From a virus: a stretch of DNA of 64,000 nt. This document shows, one piece after another, positions 40,319 through 49,106 of this stretch (its first letter is position 1; the number at the start of each line of letters is the position of its first letter). A model generated the notes under the pieces. It saw only the letters and a list, made by a program, of their open reading frames with translations, was not told where the DNA came from and ran no database searches. Location of the stretch: positions 62,001 to 126,000 of IMG/VR virus record IMGVR_UViG_3300046008_000242. The stretch is one strand, 5' to 3'. Made by a program: the position numbers and the translations under genes.

Positions 40319-40960
40319 ATGAGCACATTTAAAGAGTACCAAGCTGAAGTGTTAAAAGAAATGGCTTTAGTGGGCAAAGGTGATTGGTCAAAGAATCATG
40401 CAGTTTCGTATATTGTAAAATCAATTTTTGATTCAAAATATGAATTCGTTGATGAAATTAAAATACCAAAATTAAATAAGACATTAAAATTATACAAATC
40501 ATTATTTGATTCTGAATATATCACATATAGATTTGGTGATTGGGTTGACACTGAAAAGGGTGTTGAATTTGGTTCTATTGCGTCTATGACATTAGAAAAA
40601 TGTGACGATACACTTGGTTATAAAAACATTTGGAAATCCAATTCAGAATTAGTTGCTGAGGTGTTTCAAATGAAAGGAATAGCAAAAGAATTGTTCCATT
40701 ATTTTGTAAAGGAATTGAAAATAACATTATTGGGCGATAGTGTACAATATTTTGGTTCAAGAAAATTATGGAGTAGCATAAGTAAAAGTAGCCATGTTAT
40801 TGTAGACATTATCGATATAACTCATAAAAAACTTATAGATGAAAATGTAGAAGTTTATCATGGGTTTGATAATTGGGATTGGGATAAACGAGTTTGGACT
40901 GATAATGGAGATGATACTAAAATTGTGGACATTAGACTTATTCTTAGAGATATTAAATAA
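40319..40960 (+). CDS. GNAT-like-fold phage protein
   Basis: 213 residues. The C-terminal third (MKGIAKELFHYFVKELKITL, LGDSVQYFGSRKLWSSIS, then a beta end) follows a pattern shared by phage proteins with an acetyltransferase-like fold (GxGxA..LY..L....L.SD..Q..G...LW..L). The acetyl-CoA loop is degenerate, so activity is doubtful. It has two relatives in the window: 40972-41550 and 57552-58134, both frame-broken. AAGGATAAATTAT precedes the ATG. Confidence 0.5.
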   Translation: MSTFKEYQAEVLKEMALVGKGDWSKNHAVSYIVKSIFDSKYEFVDEIKIPKLNKTLKLYKSLFDSEYITYRFGDWVDTEKGVEFGSIASMTLEKCDDTLGYKNIWKSNSELVAEVFQMKGIAKELFHYFVKELKITLLGDSVQYFGSRKLWSSISKSSHVIVDIIDITHKKLIDENVEVYHGFDNWDWDKRVWTDNGDDTKIVDIRLILRDIK

Positions 40961-40971
40961 GGTTAGATGAA

Positions 40972-41550
40972 ATGGCAATAGCTAGGTTTGGTGACTGGGT
41001 TGATGATATATCTATACAAAATGTATCTACTCAAATCATCCAAGACAAGTATCCGATACCAGAAGATATAATTGTACAAGACGTCCATTATGAGTTGCGT
41101 AAATTAAATTCTAAATCCAACATAATGTATCGTCTTGGTCGGTTCTGTAAGAGAAGATCTATTGAAGAATTCAGAACATATGGTGTAATTGATTTAGATT
41201 ATCGTGGTGACTTGCTTGGATATAAAAATGTCCATAATGTTGATGGTGTTAAAGTTATAACAAAATCGCAAGGAACTCAATTTGCTCAATCCATGTATAT
41301 ACATTTTGTACAGAATTCTGGAATGACTATACTAGGTGATGAAGAACAATTCTTTGAGCAAGGAAACTCTGGTGTAGATTAAGTAAAAATGAAAATGTTT
41401 GTGATGATATCATCAATCTAAATGAAAATCAAATCATTGAAACTGACGTTGTATTACGCCATGGAAATAATGATTGGGAATTTGATGACCGAGTCTGGTC
41501 TTACGATAAAGATCTATCTCATATACGTCTAATCTTACGAGATATTAAAT
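40972..41550 (+). pseudogene. Paralogue of the 40319 gene, broken by a one-base frameshift
   Basis: The first frame gives 136 residues up to 41382 (GDEEQFFEQGNSGVD, stop). From about 41370 a shifted frame reads LWCRLSKNENVCDDII and runs to NDWEFDDRVW...LILRDIK at 41550, matching the intact neighbour's LWSSISKSSHVIVDII...DWDKRVW...LILRDIK. One base is lost near GAGCAAGGAAACTC. Tandem duplication followed by decay or a sequence error. Confidence 0.75.
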
Positions 41551-41613
41551 AAGATGTATCGTTCTTATATAAAATTTTGATTTTGCGAATAATCAAAACA
41601 TCGTGTGTCACCT

Positions 41614-41697
41614 GGAGCAGATTGTTAGCGTAATCTGCTCCATTATATTTGTACAAAATTAAATAAGCGAAATTCCATTAGGTTTTTCGCTTTTTTC
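41614..41697 (+). terminator. Hairpin and intrinsic terminator
   Basis: A GGAGCAGATT/AATCTGCTCC stem (41614-41642) without a T run is followed by AAGCGAAA/TTTTCGCTT with TTTTTC (41665-41697). The latter is the likely terminator. No gene is seen in 41551-41755. Confidence 0.75.
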
Positions 41698-41755
41698 ATA
41701 TAAATCAAAGAGGAAATCTTTATCGACGGATATTGTTTTTCCAAAAGGGAATAAA

Positions 41756-43222
41756 ATGTTATCGTTCAACCAATATAAAACTTCATTACAGGAATCAACT
41801 CATTATAGAGTTGGTAAAAATGGATTTGATGCAATTAGAAATCAATTTCTGAACAATTCGCATGTTAATACATTACTGAATGTATTACAACCATATGCGT
41901 CCAAATTACACCTTAAAATCATTGATAACAAAATCACAAACAATATCCATTTTTCCATTGTGGATGATTTTCAATCAATCAAAAGAATGTATGATTCTAT
42001 CTCCCATATTGGCGTCGAACATATCATCGAAGATAAGAATTCAATCAAATTTAGAACTGGTGATGTAAATTTCACATTCTATAAATCTGGTGGAGGATTC
42101 AAACGAATCATCGATGAAGACGGTAATGAATTGGTAAATAATAAACCAAGTTCATATCAACACGAAGAAGCCATTGTCTATATCCTAAATGCATTTCCTG
42201 AATATCCAACCAAAACTCAAATCAATAAAAACATCGGATTTGAATTTGACGATACATGGTTCTTATCATTCAAAGAAACATACAATGCCATCGGCAGAGT
42301 AATTGATATTCAATCTTATGAATTCTATAGAGATTCTGATAAGAATAAATTACAAATTCTTTCGTTGATGACTCAATCCAAGTATCTACCAGATTCTAAG
42401 GATAATTGGAATCCATCTGATGTATGGGCAATCAATAAACATAACAAGCAAAATGTAATTGATACCATCTCAGAAACTCTATACAGAATTGAGACTGGTA
42501 GAGCGGACGTATATGATTTGAACGATACAATCAAACATCTATTTGATACAAGACAATTAATCGGTTTCTCCTTGAAGAAGGTTGTTGCTCCGCCATCAAA
42601 TCTAGTGTCTGAATCTGTTTTAAATGAATTTGCAAAGATCGAGAAAGTTGAAGTGGATTACAATTATGTTGATAATGTCTACTTCGATAAACCATTAAAA
42701 ATGTTCAAATTTAATGATACCTTATCATATATCGACATGTATTGTAATATGAAGGAATTTGGTAAAGATTACAGTTACATGTTTAGATTGGCTCCAAGAG
42801 GTAAGAGTAATGATTTGAATGTATATTGTCAAGGTTCTGGCGACTACAATAAATCAAGTTGGGATGGTAGTAGTTCGAAGGCTCTGATTAACAAATTGAC
42901 TGATTTTAAGATTCCTGAATTCAAAGATTATGTCGATTACCAATTAAATGTTGAATCTAATGTATGGAAGACGTTAGATGTTGTTGATTCAAGATATTCA
43001 CATTTTATCGATTATGTTAAACACAATAGATTTATATTCATCGATTGTCAGATGTTGGAAACGGAACAACCAGAAAATCAATACATGATTAAACGTTGTC
43101 TTGTGTTATTACATTTCTTATATTGTTTAGAACAAACCAATATGACAGAATCATTAAAGATGTTATGTCTGTCATCAAAGAAACAAAATCATTTCAGCTC
43201 GGTGTTCTATAAAATTTCATGA
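41756..43222 (+). CDS. Conserved T4-like virion-associated protein
   Basis: 488 residues. The start MLSFNQYKTSLQES is the type of N-terminus shared by many T4-like phage proteins thought to be packaged or head-associated. Middle motifs DNWNPSDVWAINKHNK and LIGFSLKKVVAPPSN match a family of unknown function in T4-like phages. No enzymatic motif is visible. AAAGGGAATAAA upstream. It forms its own unit, ended by the terminator at 43228. Confidence 0.5.
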   Translation: MLSFNQYKTSLQESTHYRVGKNGFDAIRNQFLNNSHVNTLLNVLQPYASKLHLKIIDNKITNNIHFSIVDDFQSIKRMYDSISHIGVEHIIEDKNSIKFRTGDVNFTFYKSGGGFKRIIDEDGNELVNNKPSSYQHEEAIVYILNAFPEYPTKTQINKNIGFEFDDTWFLSFKETYNAIGRVIDIQSYEFYRDSDKNKLQILSLMTQSKYLPDSKDNWNPSDVWAINKHNKQNVIDTISETLYRIETGRADVYDLNDTIKHLFDTRQLIGFSLKKVVAPPSNLVSESVLNEFAKIEKVEVDYNYVDNVYFDKPLKMFKFNDTLSYIDMYCNMKEFGKDYSYMFRLAPRGKSNDLNVYCQGSGDYNKSSWDGSSSKALINKLTDFKIPEFKDYVDYQLNVESNVWKTLDVVDSRYSHFIDYVKHNRFIFIDCQMLETEQPENQYMIKRCLVLLHFLYCLEQTNMTESLKMLCLSSKKQNHFSSVFYKIS

Positions 43223-43227
43223 TTATA

Positions 43228-43267
43228 AAATCCCATTAGATGTAAAAGTCTAATGGGATTTTTATTG
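43228..43267 (+). terminator. Intrinsic terminator
   Basis: ATCCCATTAGA pairs with TCTAATGGGAT, then TTTTATTG. Confidence 0.9.
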
Positions 43268-43281
43268 CGTAAAGAAAAGTC

Positions 43282-43309
43282 TTTCGATGATTATTAAATT
43301 CATTATAAT
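43282..43309 (+). promoter_or_regulatory. Promoter for the 43354-45422 genes
   Basis: TTTCGA (43282-43287), 16-bp spacer, TATAATAGATTTC (from 43304). Confidence 0.75.
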
Positions 43310-43353
43310 AGATTTCAATTAAGAAATTTCATCTAACAATAAAGAGGTTTAAA

Positions 43354-43746
43354 ATGACACAAGAATTTAAAACACCAGTTTCTTTAGAATCAGCTGTTAA
43401 AGAAATCACCAAAACAAAGGTGATGATTGAAAAAGAAAAAGAAAAAATTGCTGAAATTGAAGAAAATGGATTTGAATACACTGGTGGATTTAATGTTAGT
43501 GATTATGATTCGTTCGGTGAATTGGTAGAAGCTCTTCAAGAGTTAATCAAAGAACGCGGTGATCTTAAAATTGAATGGAAAGGTGACCTTTCCATATACC
43601 ATTACCCAGCAACCGAAAAAGAAACCAAGCAAATCATTGAAAATTGTAAAATTCGTATTCTCGGACATTACTCTAAAATCTCATTGATTCAAAAATATGT
43701 TGAAAAAGAAATGGAGAAAATCCATTCTGTTATGGAGTCGATTTAA
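43354..43746 (+). CDS. Hypothetical coiled-coil protein
   Basis: 130 residues; helical ends (KTKVMIEKEKEKIAEIEEN; KYVEKEMEKIHSVMESI) around an acidic core. AAAGAGGTTTAAA upstream. Unrecognised; first gene of a unit. Confidence 0.6.
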   Translation: MTQEFKTPVSLESAVKEITKTKVMIEKEKEKIAEIEENGFEYTGGFNVSDYDSFGELVEALQELIKERGDLKIEWKGDLSIYHYPATEKETKQIIENCKIRILGHYSKISLIQKYVEKEMEKIHSVMESI

Positions 43747-43953
43747 ATGGACATTGATTTATTACAACAAATTAAAAAAGAAGCAGAATTAACAGATTCT
43801 GATGTAGTTAGAATCATTGAACAAAGTGGTTCTTACGTCTGGTTCTATATCAATCCATTGGATGGAGAAAATGTATTCCCAATTATCTGGAATGTTACAT
43901 TAACAACAACAGGTAAAGTTAAGAAAGGTTCTTTACGTCATGAACAAGGATAA
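43747..43953 (+). CDS. Hypothetical protein
   Basis: 68 residues, ATG right after the previous stop (TAAATGG). Unrecognised; VWFYINPLDGENVFPIIWNV is a beta-like core. Confidence 0.5.
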   Translation: MDIDLLQQIKKEAELTDSDVVRIIEQSGSYVWFYINPLDGENVFPIIWNVTLTTTGKVKKGSLRHEQG

Positions 43954-43957
43954 CATT

Positions 43958-44173
43958 ATGTCAATATCAGAATACATCAATTCCAAATCATTCATCAAAA
44001 TGGTTAAAGGATTAAAATCTGACGAAAGAACATCAATGTCAGTTTATAAATCCATCTCCAAATACGTCGAATCTAATCCAAACATTATCGATTCACAAAT
44101 TGAAGTTTGCCAACAATACGTTGAATTGAGTTTTAAATTGTCCGATGAACATTTCTTCCATATGGTGTTATAA
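43958..44173 (+). CDS. Hypothetical helical protein
   Basis: 71 residues from MSISEYINSK; AAGGATAACATT selects this ATG over one at 43940. Unrecognised. Confidence 0.5.
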   Translation: MSISEYINSKSFIKMVKGLKSDERTSMSVYKSISKYVESNPNIIDSQIEVCQQYVELSFKLSDEHFFHMVL

Positions 44174-44370
44174 TGAACAGATTAGAAAAATGGTTATTCA
44201 ATTCGATTTTACGCAATGAAATCAAACAAGGATTTCATTGTGATGACAATTTAACTGAAATTTACTCAATGATTGATAAGGTATGCAGAGAAGAATTTAA
44301 TGAAGATTCAAGACAGATATTAGACCAATATCAACAAGTTATGTTCGATAAACGTAAGAGGTTCATCTAA
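44173..44370 (+). CDS. Hypothetical helical protein
   Basis: 65 residues, ATG overlapping the previous stop (TAATG). Unrecognised; charged helices and a basic end (FDKRKRFI). Overlaps the next start by one base. Confidence 0.5.
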   Translation: MNRLEKWLFNSILRNEIKQGFHCDDNLTEIYSMIDKVCREEFNEDSRQILDQYQQVMFDKRKRFI

Positions 44371-45422
44371 TGGGTGGCAATGTAATTATTGATGGTATAT
44401 CAGCAGATAGAATTGATTTACATGAAATAGATAGAGAATCATTGGTATCTGAATTGACCAATTTACTATCTGGATTAAATCAAATGCATAATACGTTTTA
44501 TGGAGAATTCTTATGGAATGAATCATTATTCAATTCCAAACATTTCCTTTCTGGTTCATCTATACATTTTTTCAATACAGAAGGAATTTCAACTGGCGAA
44601 TTTATATCCAATAAGAGTTCTATTGGTGATATTGATTTGATGGTAGACGTAAATCAAAAGGATACAATAAGATTTATTCTTGATAGATTATCCTGTTATC
44701 ATGAATTTTATAAATGGGAAATGATTGGATATAAAACATCTGCTGGACAATTCATAACATTATGGCATCTAAGGGGTTTTAATTTGAATGTCCAGATTGA
44801 TTTTGAATTGGTTGAATATAACGATGGAATCCCAACTGAATGGAGTTCGTTCTCTCATTCCAGTTCGTGGTCTGATATTACATCAGGAATTAAAGGGTTC
44901 CATCACAAATATCTGTTACAATCTATCGCTGCTTCTAGAACCAAAGAACGTATTGTATTATTGACTGGTAAGTCAAAGAAACATAAGATTGTTGAAAAGA
45001 GTCAATTGGCATTTTCTGTACAACGTGGATTACGTTGGAGATATATTAACACAGGATTGGTAATCGATGGGTTAAACGTATTCGATGAATTGACTTCCGA
45101 TGAATCAACATTTCATACGGATCTACAGACAATGTCCAATATCTTATTTGATGGCGTTGTAATCGGTTGTATAGAAGAAATGAAATCATTTGTTGGATGT
45201 ATCGATTTGATTAAACAATTCATTCCTGAACATTCTAAATCAATAGTTGATGATTATGTTGGTAGGATGTTCAGTTGTAATTCTCAGATGATTGTCAGAG
45301 ATAATCATGTTGGTGATTATAATGAAAAGATTATTGGATTTTTGTTTATCTTGGAGAAATTGAATGTTGAATACTCCGAAGAATATCGTAAAATGATACT
45401 TGAATATTATGCAAATCATTAA
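44370..45422 (+). CDS. Nucleotidyltransferase-fold phage protein
   Basis: 350 residues. LSGSSIHFFN (~residue 60) followed by SIGDIDLMVDV (~85) is the GS...DxD signature of the nucleotidyltransferase fold; a late KGFHHKYLLQSIAAS helix matches a group found in T4-like phages. The substrate is unknown. It lies beside a ligase-fold protein and a cytidylyltransferase-like protein (46669, 47529); similar clusters in T4-like phages suggest related work on nucleotides or RNA ends. Confidence 0.6.
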   Translation: MGGNVIIDGISADRIDLHEIDRESLVSELTNLLSGLNQMHNTFYGEFLWNESLFNSKHFLSGSSIHFFNTEGISTGEFISNKSSIGDIDLMVDVNQKDTIRFILDRLSCYHEFYKWEMIGYKTSAGQFITLWHLRGFNLNVQIDFELVEYNDGIPTEWSSFSHSSSWSDITSGIKGFHHKYLLQSIAASRTKERIVLLTGKSKKHKIVEKSQLAFSVQRGLRWRYINTGLVIDGLNVFDELTSDESTFHTDLQTMSNILFDGVVIGCIEEMKSFVGCIDLIKQFIPEHSKSIVDDYVGRMFSCNSQMIVRDNHVGDYNEKIIGFLFILEKLNVEYSEEYRKMILEYYANH

Positions 45423-45428
45423 ATAATT
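45418..45428 (+). promoter_or_regulatory. Possible late promoter (ATTAAATAATT)
   Basis: ATTAAATAATTATTTTA starts at the end of the previous gene, about 27 nt before the next ATG. Confidence 0.35.
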
Positions 45429-45454
45429 ATTTTACTATATGGAAAAATACAACA

Positions 45455-46621
45455 ATGATAACCTTTAAAGAATTACAAAATAAAATAGATGAAGCTAGAA
45501 AGAATCCTGATTTGAATCCAAAAATTTCAGCGTATGAATTTTTATATCCTTATAGAAATGATGATAATGCGTTCATTTCATTTATGATGACAAATAAAAT
45601 AGGAATTAAACCGTCTGCAACTTACGACGAAACTCCTTTGGGAATCTATTGTTATCCATTGAAAGAGATATGGAAGGCGTATCGTATAGATGATAAGAAA
45701 TCATTTAGAGTATTACCATATGCTGGCGATATGGAATATGTAAAACTGATAAAATGGAATGGTAAGGGTAAATTTATACAAGATTTGTATAAAACATACA
45801 CTGATGTAGAATTCAATAATGATATGAAGAATCTTAGAAAGGTATATAAAAATAAAACAAATTCTAATATAGATGACGCATATAATGAATTGATTGATTT
45901 AATTAAAATATATGGCGGTAAAATAACATCCGACATTAAAAAGGGTTCATTAATCCATGTATCTGGTATCCAATTTAAATCGGTTGATTATGAATCGATT
46001 GGATACAATAAAATAATTACAGAATTGAAACCATTAGAACGAAAGTACAATTTATGTGTATTTCCATTAGAAGAAATCATTAAAAAAGTGTATGATGACA
46101 CTAGACAATCTGATATTTCTAATCCATATATGTTTTTAAAAATTACAAAATGGGTTTCTAATTTTGGAGCAGATCCATCCATTGATGAATTTTTCAGAGG
46201 GACATATCATGCTCCATCCAAATCGAATTTACAAGATTCCTCTGAAAAATTACCTAATATGAAAATGACGTATGATTATATAAGAAGATGGAATCTTTTA
46301 CTTAGAGAATTGGGATATGTTGGTATAGCAGATAGATCTGGTAAAGGTTTAATTCATAAAAATGAACCAATACAAGCTGTATTCTTATCGTCAGAATTTG
46401 TTAAAGAAGTTGACACTTTCTTAAATAAAGATTATAAGAAAATTGTAAGAGAATCTTATGAAGAATCTAGAAAATATATTGAGGAATTGGAAGGATTGAA
46501 TTCTTTAACATTTTCCACCAAACATCTTGAAAAAATATATGAACATGAAGAATCTACTATAAAAATTTCCAATGCAATGCATTCTGAAAATACGTTAAAA
46601 AGATTATTGAATAAATTGTAA
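45455..46621 (+). CDS. Conserved phage protein with IH.NEP.QAVF motif
   Basis: 388 residues. The C-terminal third reads LRELGYVGIADRSGKGLIHK then NEPIQAVFLS, a motif shared by many phage head-associated proteins and sometimes compared with ADP-ribosyltransferase folds. The N-terminus MITFKELQNKIDEARK is of the packaged-protein type. No further assignment is possible. A weak ribosome site precedes it; the late-type motif suggests structural timing. Confidence 0.45.
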   Translation: MITFKELQNKIDEARKNPDLNPKISAYEFLYPYRNDDNAFISFMMTNKIGIKPSATYDETPLGIYCYPLKEIWKAYRIDDKKSFRVLPYAGDMEYVKLIKWNGKGKFIQDLYKTYTDVEFNNDMKNLRKVYKNKTNSNIDDAYNELIDLIKIYGGKITSDIKKGSLIHVSGIQFKSVDYESIGYNKIITELKPLERKYNLCVFPLEEIIKKVYDDTRQSDISNPYMFLKITKWVSNFGADPSIDEFFRGTYHAPSKSNLQDSSEKLPNMKMTYDYIRRWNLLLRELGYVGIADRSGKGLIHKNEPIQAVFLSSEFVKEVDTFLNKDYKKIVRESYEESRKYIEELEGLNSLTFSTKHLEKIYEHEESTIKISNAMHSENTLKRLLNKL

Positions 46622-46668
46622 CATTTTAGTATTATAATATGAACTGTATAATTTGAGAGGATATGAAA

Positions 46669-47532
46669 ATGAGTAGAAAATCTATACCACATGTACACAA
46701 AATGAAAGATATTGATTTCATTAATGCATTAAAATCAATTAAACAAAATGGCGGAAATCTAAAGGATATTCCTGTCATGTTAAAAATTGATGGATTTGGA
46801 TTCACTATTGGTAAAGATGCATATGGATACAAATATGTTAAAACAAGTAATTCTGGTAGAATCTACCATCCAACCGAATTCTTGGATTATATACAAGATT
46901 GTAACATCAATGACCCAATTAGAATCAAACGAGCAGAACAATATAAGAAATTGGCTGATTTCTTTATATCTGACGTTGTATCTCCATTAGATAAACTACC
47001 AAATAATCATTCCATTAAAATGGAAGTGTTTGTTACTGATATGGGTGAAGTCATTGGTGATTATATCAAATTTGTGCATATTGCTTACCCTAAATCAGTA
47101 ATTGGTTCTGAATATACATTCTTTCCGCATTCGGTGTATGAATCTGGTGGTGCATTTGTGTCGGATAAATCACCCGAGATTATTGAAACATGTTTTAGAG
47201 GGTTTGAATATGGTGACCAATATGTTACATGGAATCCAACAATATCATTCAAAGATGTTAACATTGTAAAAGAATTATCATGGGTATTTGAAGCGTTAGA
47301 CATACCAAATCTTGAACGAATCATTGTATCCAGGAAGAAATCTGACAAGGAACAAAAAGAATCAATTAAACATGTATTACAAGAACGTAAAGATTTATTT
47401 TCAGACTTCTTAATCTCTAACGCAAATAACACTGATAGATTAGGCGAATTATTTGAAGGAATTATCTTTGATGTCGATGGTAAATCATATAAGATAACTA
47501 CTTCAGAATTTAAGGAATTGATGAAACAATGA
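46669..47532 (+). CDS. ATP-dependent ligase-fold protein
   Basis: 287 residues from MSRKSIPHVH (GAGAGG 8 nt upstream; an ATG at 46663 is too close). KIDG (residues 39-42) is nucleotidyltransferase motif I with the candidate AMP-bearing Lys39; IKMEVFVTD fits motif III/IIIa, and EGIIFDVDGKSYKI near the end fits motifs IV-V. This is the DNA/RNA ligase superfamily, in a small form seen in T4-like phages next to a cytidylyltransferase, as here. With PseT it could complete an end-healing/sealing pathway. Confidence 0.65.
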   Translation: MSRKSIPHVHKMKDIDFINALKSIKQNGGNLKDIPVMLKIDGFGFTIGKDAYGYKYVKTSNSGRIYHPTEFLDYIQDCNINDPIRIKRAEQYKKLADFFISDVVSPLDKLPNNHSIKMEVFVTDMGEVIGDYIKFVHIAYPKSVIGSEYTFFPHSVYESGGAFVSDKSPEIIETCFRGFEYGDQYVTWNPTISFKDVNIVKELSWVFEALDIPNLERIIVSRKKSDKEQKESIKHVLQERKDLFSDFLISNANNTDRLGELFEGIIFDVDGKSYKITTSEFKELMKQ

Positions 47533-48071
47533 AAACATTAGTCTGTTCATTTGGTAGATGTAATCCTCCCCATAAAGGTCATTTCTTGTTGATTGGTAAG
47601 ATTAAAGAATTGGCAAAACAAAATAATGCGGATTCTGTTATGTTCTTATCGCATTCGGAAGATAAGAAGAATCCTTTACCGTATGATTTGAAATCGAGAT
47701 TGATGAATAAATGGTCTGATGGATTGGTAAAGATAGATTATGATAATAAAGTCAAACAACCCATGAATCTGTTACATTATGTCAATGAGAATTTATATGA
47801 ACGAGTTATCATTGTATGTGGAGAAGATAGACACCAAGAATATTCTAATAGAGTAAATTTGATGTTATCAACAAGAGATTATTTTGAATTTAAATCTGTT
47901 GAAATTGTATCAAGAGGCGAACGATTTGGAATAGGACCGTCATCATATTCTAGTTCCAAGATGAGAGAATTTGTTAGAAATAATGATAAGAATTCGTTTT
48001 ATTCATATCTACCTCATGAATGTTCGTTTGATGAAGCAAATGAAATATGGGATTGTTTAATCAATAAATAA
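47529..48071 (+). CDS. Cytidylyltransferase-like nucleotidylyltransferase
   Basis: 180 residues. GRCNPPHKGH (9-18) is the HxGH-type ATP-binding motif and SSSKMRE (~140) the SxxxxR/ISSTxxR motif of the nucleotidylyltransferase (NMNAT/CTP:phosphocholine) superfamily. The substrate is not clear; NAD-pathway use is one option. The start overlaps the ligase stop (ATGA). Confidence 0.8.
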   Translation: MKTLVCSFGRCNPPHKGHFLLIGKIKELAKQNNADSVMFLSHSEDKKNPLPYDLKSRLMNKWSDGLVKIDYDNKVKQPMNLLHYVNENLYERVIIVCGEDRHQEYSNRVNLMLSTRDYFEFKSVEIVSRGERFGIGPSSYSSSKMREFVRNNDKNSFYSYLPHECSFDEANEIWDCLINK

Positions 48072-48072
48072 T
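48062..48072 (+). promoter_or_regulatory. Possible late promoter (CAATAAATAAT)
   Basis: AATAAATAATAACA, 23 nt before the 48095 ATG. Confidence 0.35.
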
Positions 48073-48094
48073 AACATATTGAATAAGGAATCAT

Positions 48095-49039
48095 ATGAAA
48101 GACGAACATTTATTAAAAATGCTTGCCGACACATTCGACTTGGACCCAAAGGATAAAGATTTCAAGAAGAAGATTATGGTAAGATTAAAGGACGACAAGA
48201 ACATACCAGATGCATTAAAGAAGACTGCATCTAATGTCATTATTTCAACAGTTTCAGAATCGGTAACACCAATGCAAACATTTAAAGAATTTAGAAAACG
48301 AGTAGATGAAGCATCTAGCTCAATGGATACATTATACAACACGCCAAGAAGATCTGCCACGGATTTCAACGACGATAATGTAAATGATTTACATCAGGAT
48401 AAAAATAAAGACGGACATATCGACGGAGACGTTAATAGAGATGGTAAAGTAGACGGCGATGTCAACAAAGATGGGATCCCAGATTACGATTTGGAAGATG
48501 ATACAACGACTGACGATATCTATGGAAATCTAATTGGAACCAATGATGATGTAGTTGATGATATTTTTAATGGTATCGGTGAATTAGATGATTTAATCGA
48601 TTTGGATGTTTATGATGATGAAGAATTTCATATTGTAGACGATGAAGGTAATCATGTCGGATATATTAATCCAGGTATTGTAGATCCATATTTCCAGACT
48701 AATGAATCTGTCGAACGTATCGATGAAATGTTAAGTAGAAGAGCTCGTATGAAAATGGCTGTTAAATTTCATCAATCACAATCAAAACGAATGGCTAAGA
48801 TGAAAATTGCGTTACATACAAAATCATCGCCAGCTAAAATCGCATCTAGAGCTCGTAAAGCCGCTGTATTGGCCTTTAAAATGAAGATGGCAAAGAAACC
48901 TCTAAGTGCATTATCATTACCTGAAAAAGAACGTTTAGAAAAGATGGTTCAGAAAAAACGAGCAACCATCACAAAATTGGCAAATAAATTATTACCAAAA
49001 ATCAAGAAGATTGAATCCACTAGATTGGCTCGTCGATAA
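48095..49039 (+). CDS. Virion-associated protein with calcium-binding-like repeats and a basic tail
   Basis: 314 residues. Residues ~100-128 hold three near-perfect DxNxDGxxDxD loops (DKNKDGHIDGDVNRDGKVDG, DVNKDGIPDYD), as in dockerin/thrombospondin-3-type Ca sites. A strongly acidic stretch follows. The C-terminal 100 residues are very basic and helical (RRARMKMAVKF, KMKMAKKPLSALSLPEKERL, KLLPKIKKIESTRL), a domain found in T4-like marine phage head-region proteins. The mid-region FKEFRKRVDEASS resembles packaged-protein leaders. A role in head assembly or as an internal DNA-binding protein is inferred. Confidence 0.55.
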   Translation: MKDEHLLKMLADTFDLDPKDKDFKKKIMVRLKDDKNIPDALKKTASNVIISTVSESVTPMQTFKEFRKRVDEASSSMDTLYNTPRRSATDFNDDNVNDLHQDKNKDGHIDGDVNRDGKVDGDVNKDGIPDYDLEDDTTTDDIYGNLIGTNDDVVDDIFNGIGELDDLIDLDVYDDEEFHIVDDEGNHVGYINPGIVDPYFQTNESVERIDEMLSRRARMKMAVKFHQSQSKRMAKMKIALHTKSSPAKIASRARKAAVLAFKMKMAKKPLSALSLPEKERLEKMVQKKRATITKLANKLLPKIKKIESTRLARR

Positions 49040-49060
49040 CATATATTGTTTGTTCTTTCA

Positions 49061-49071
49061 CATAATAAATA
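49061..49071 (+). promoter_or_regulatory. Possible late promoter (CATAATAAATAATT)
   Basis: AATAAATAATTTCA, about 36 nt before the Ig-domain protein start. Confidence 0.35.
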
Positions 49072-49106
49072 ATTTCATACTATTATTATATAAAGGAAAG
49101 AACAAA

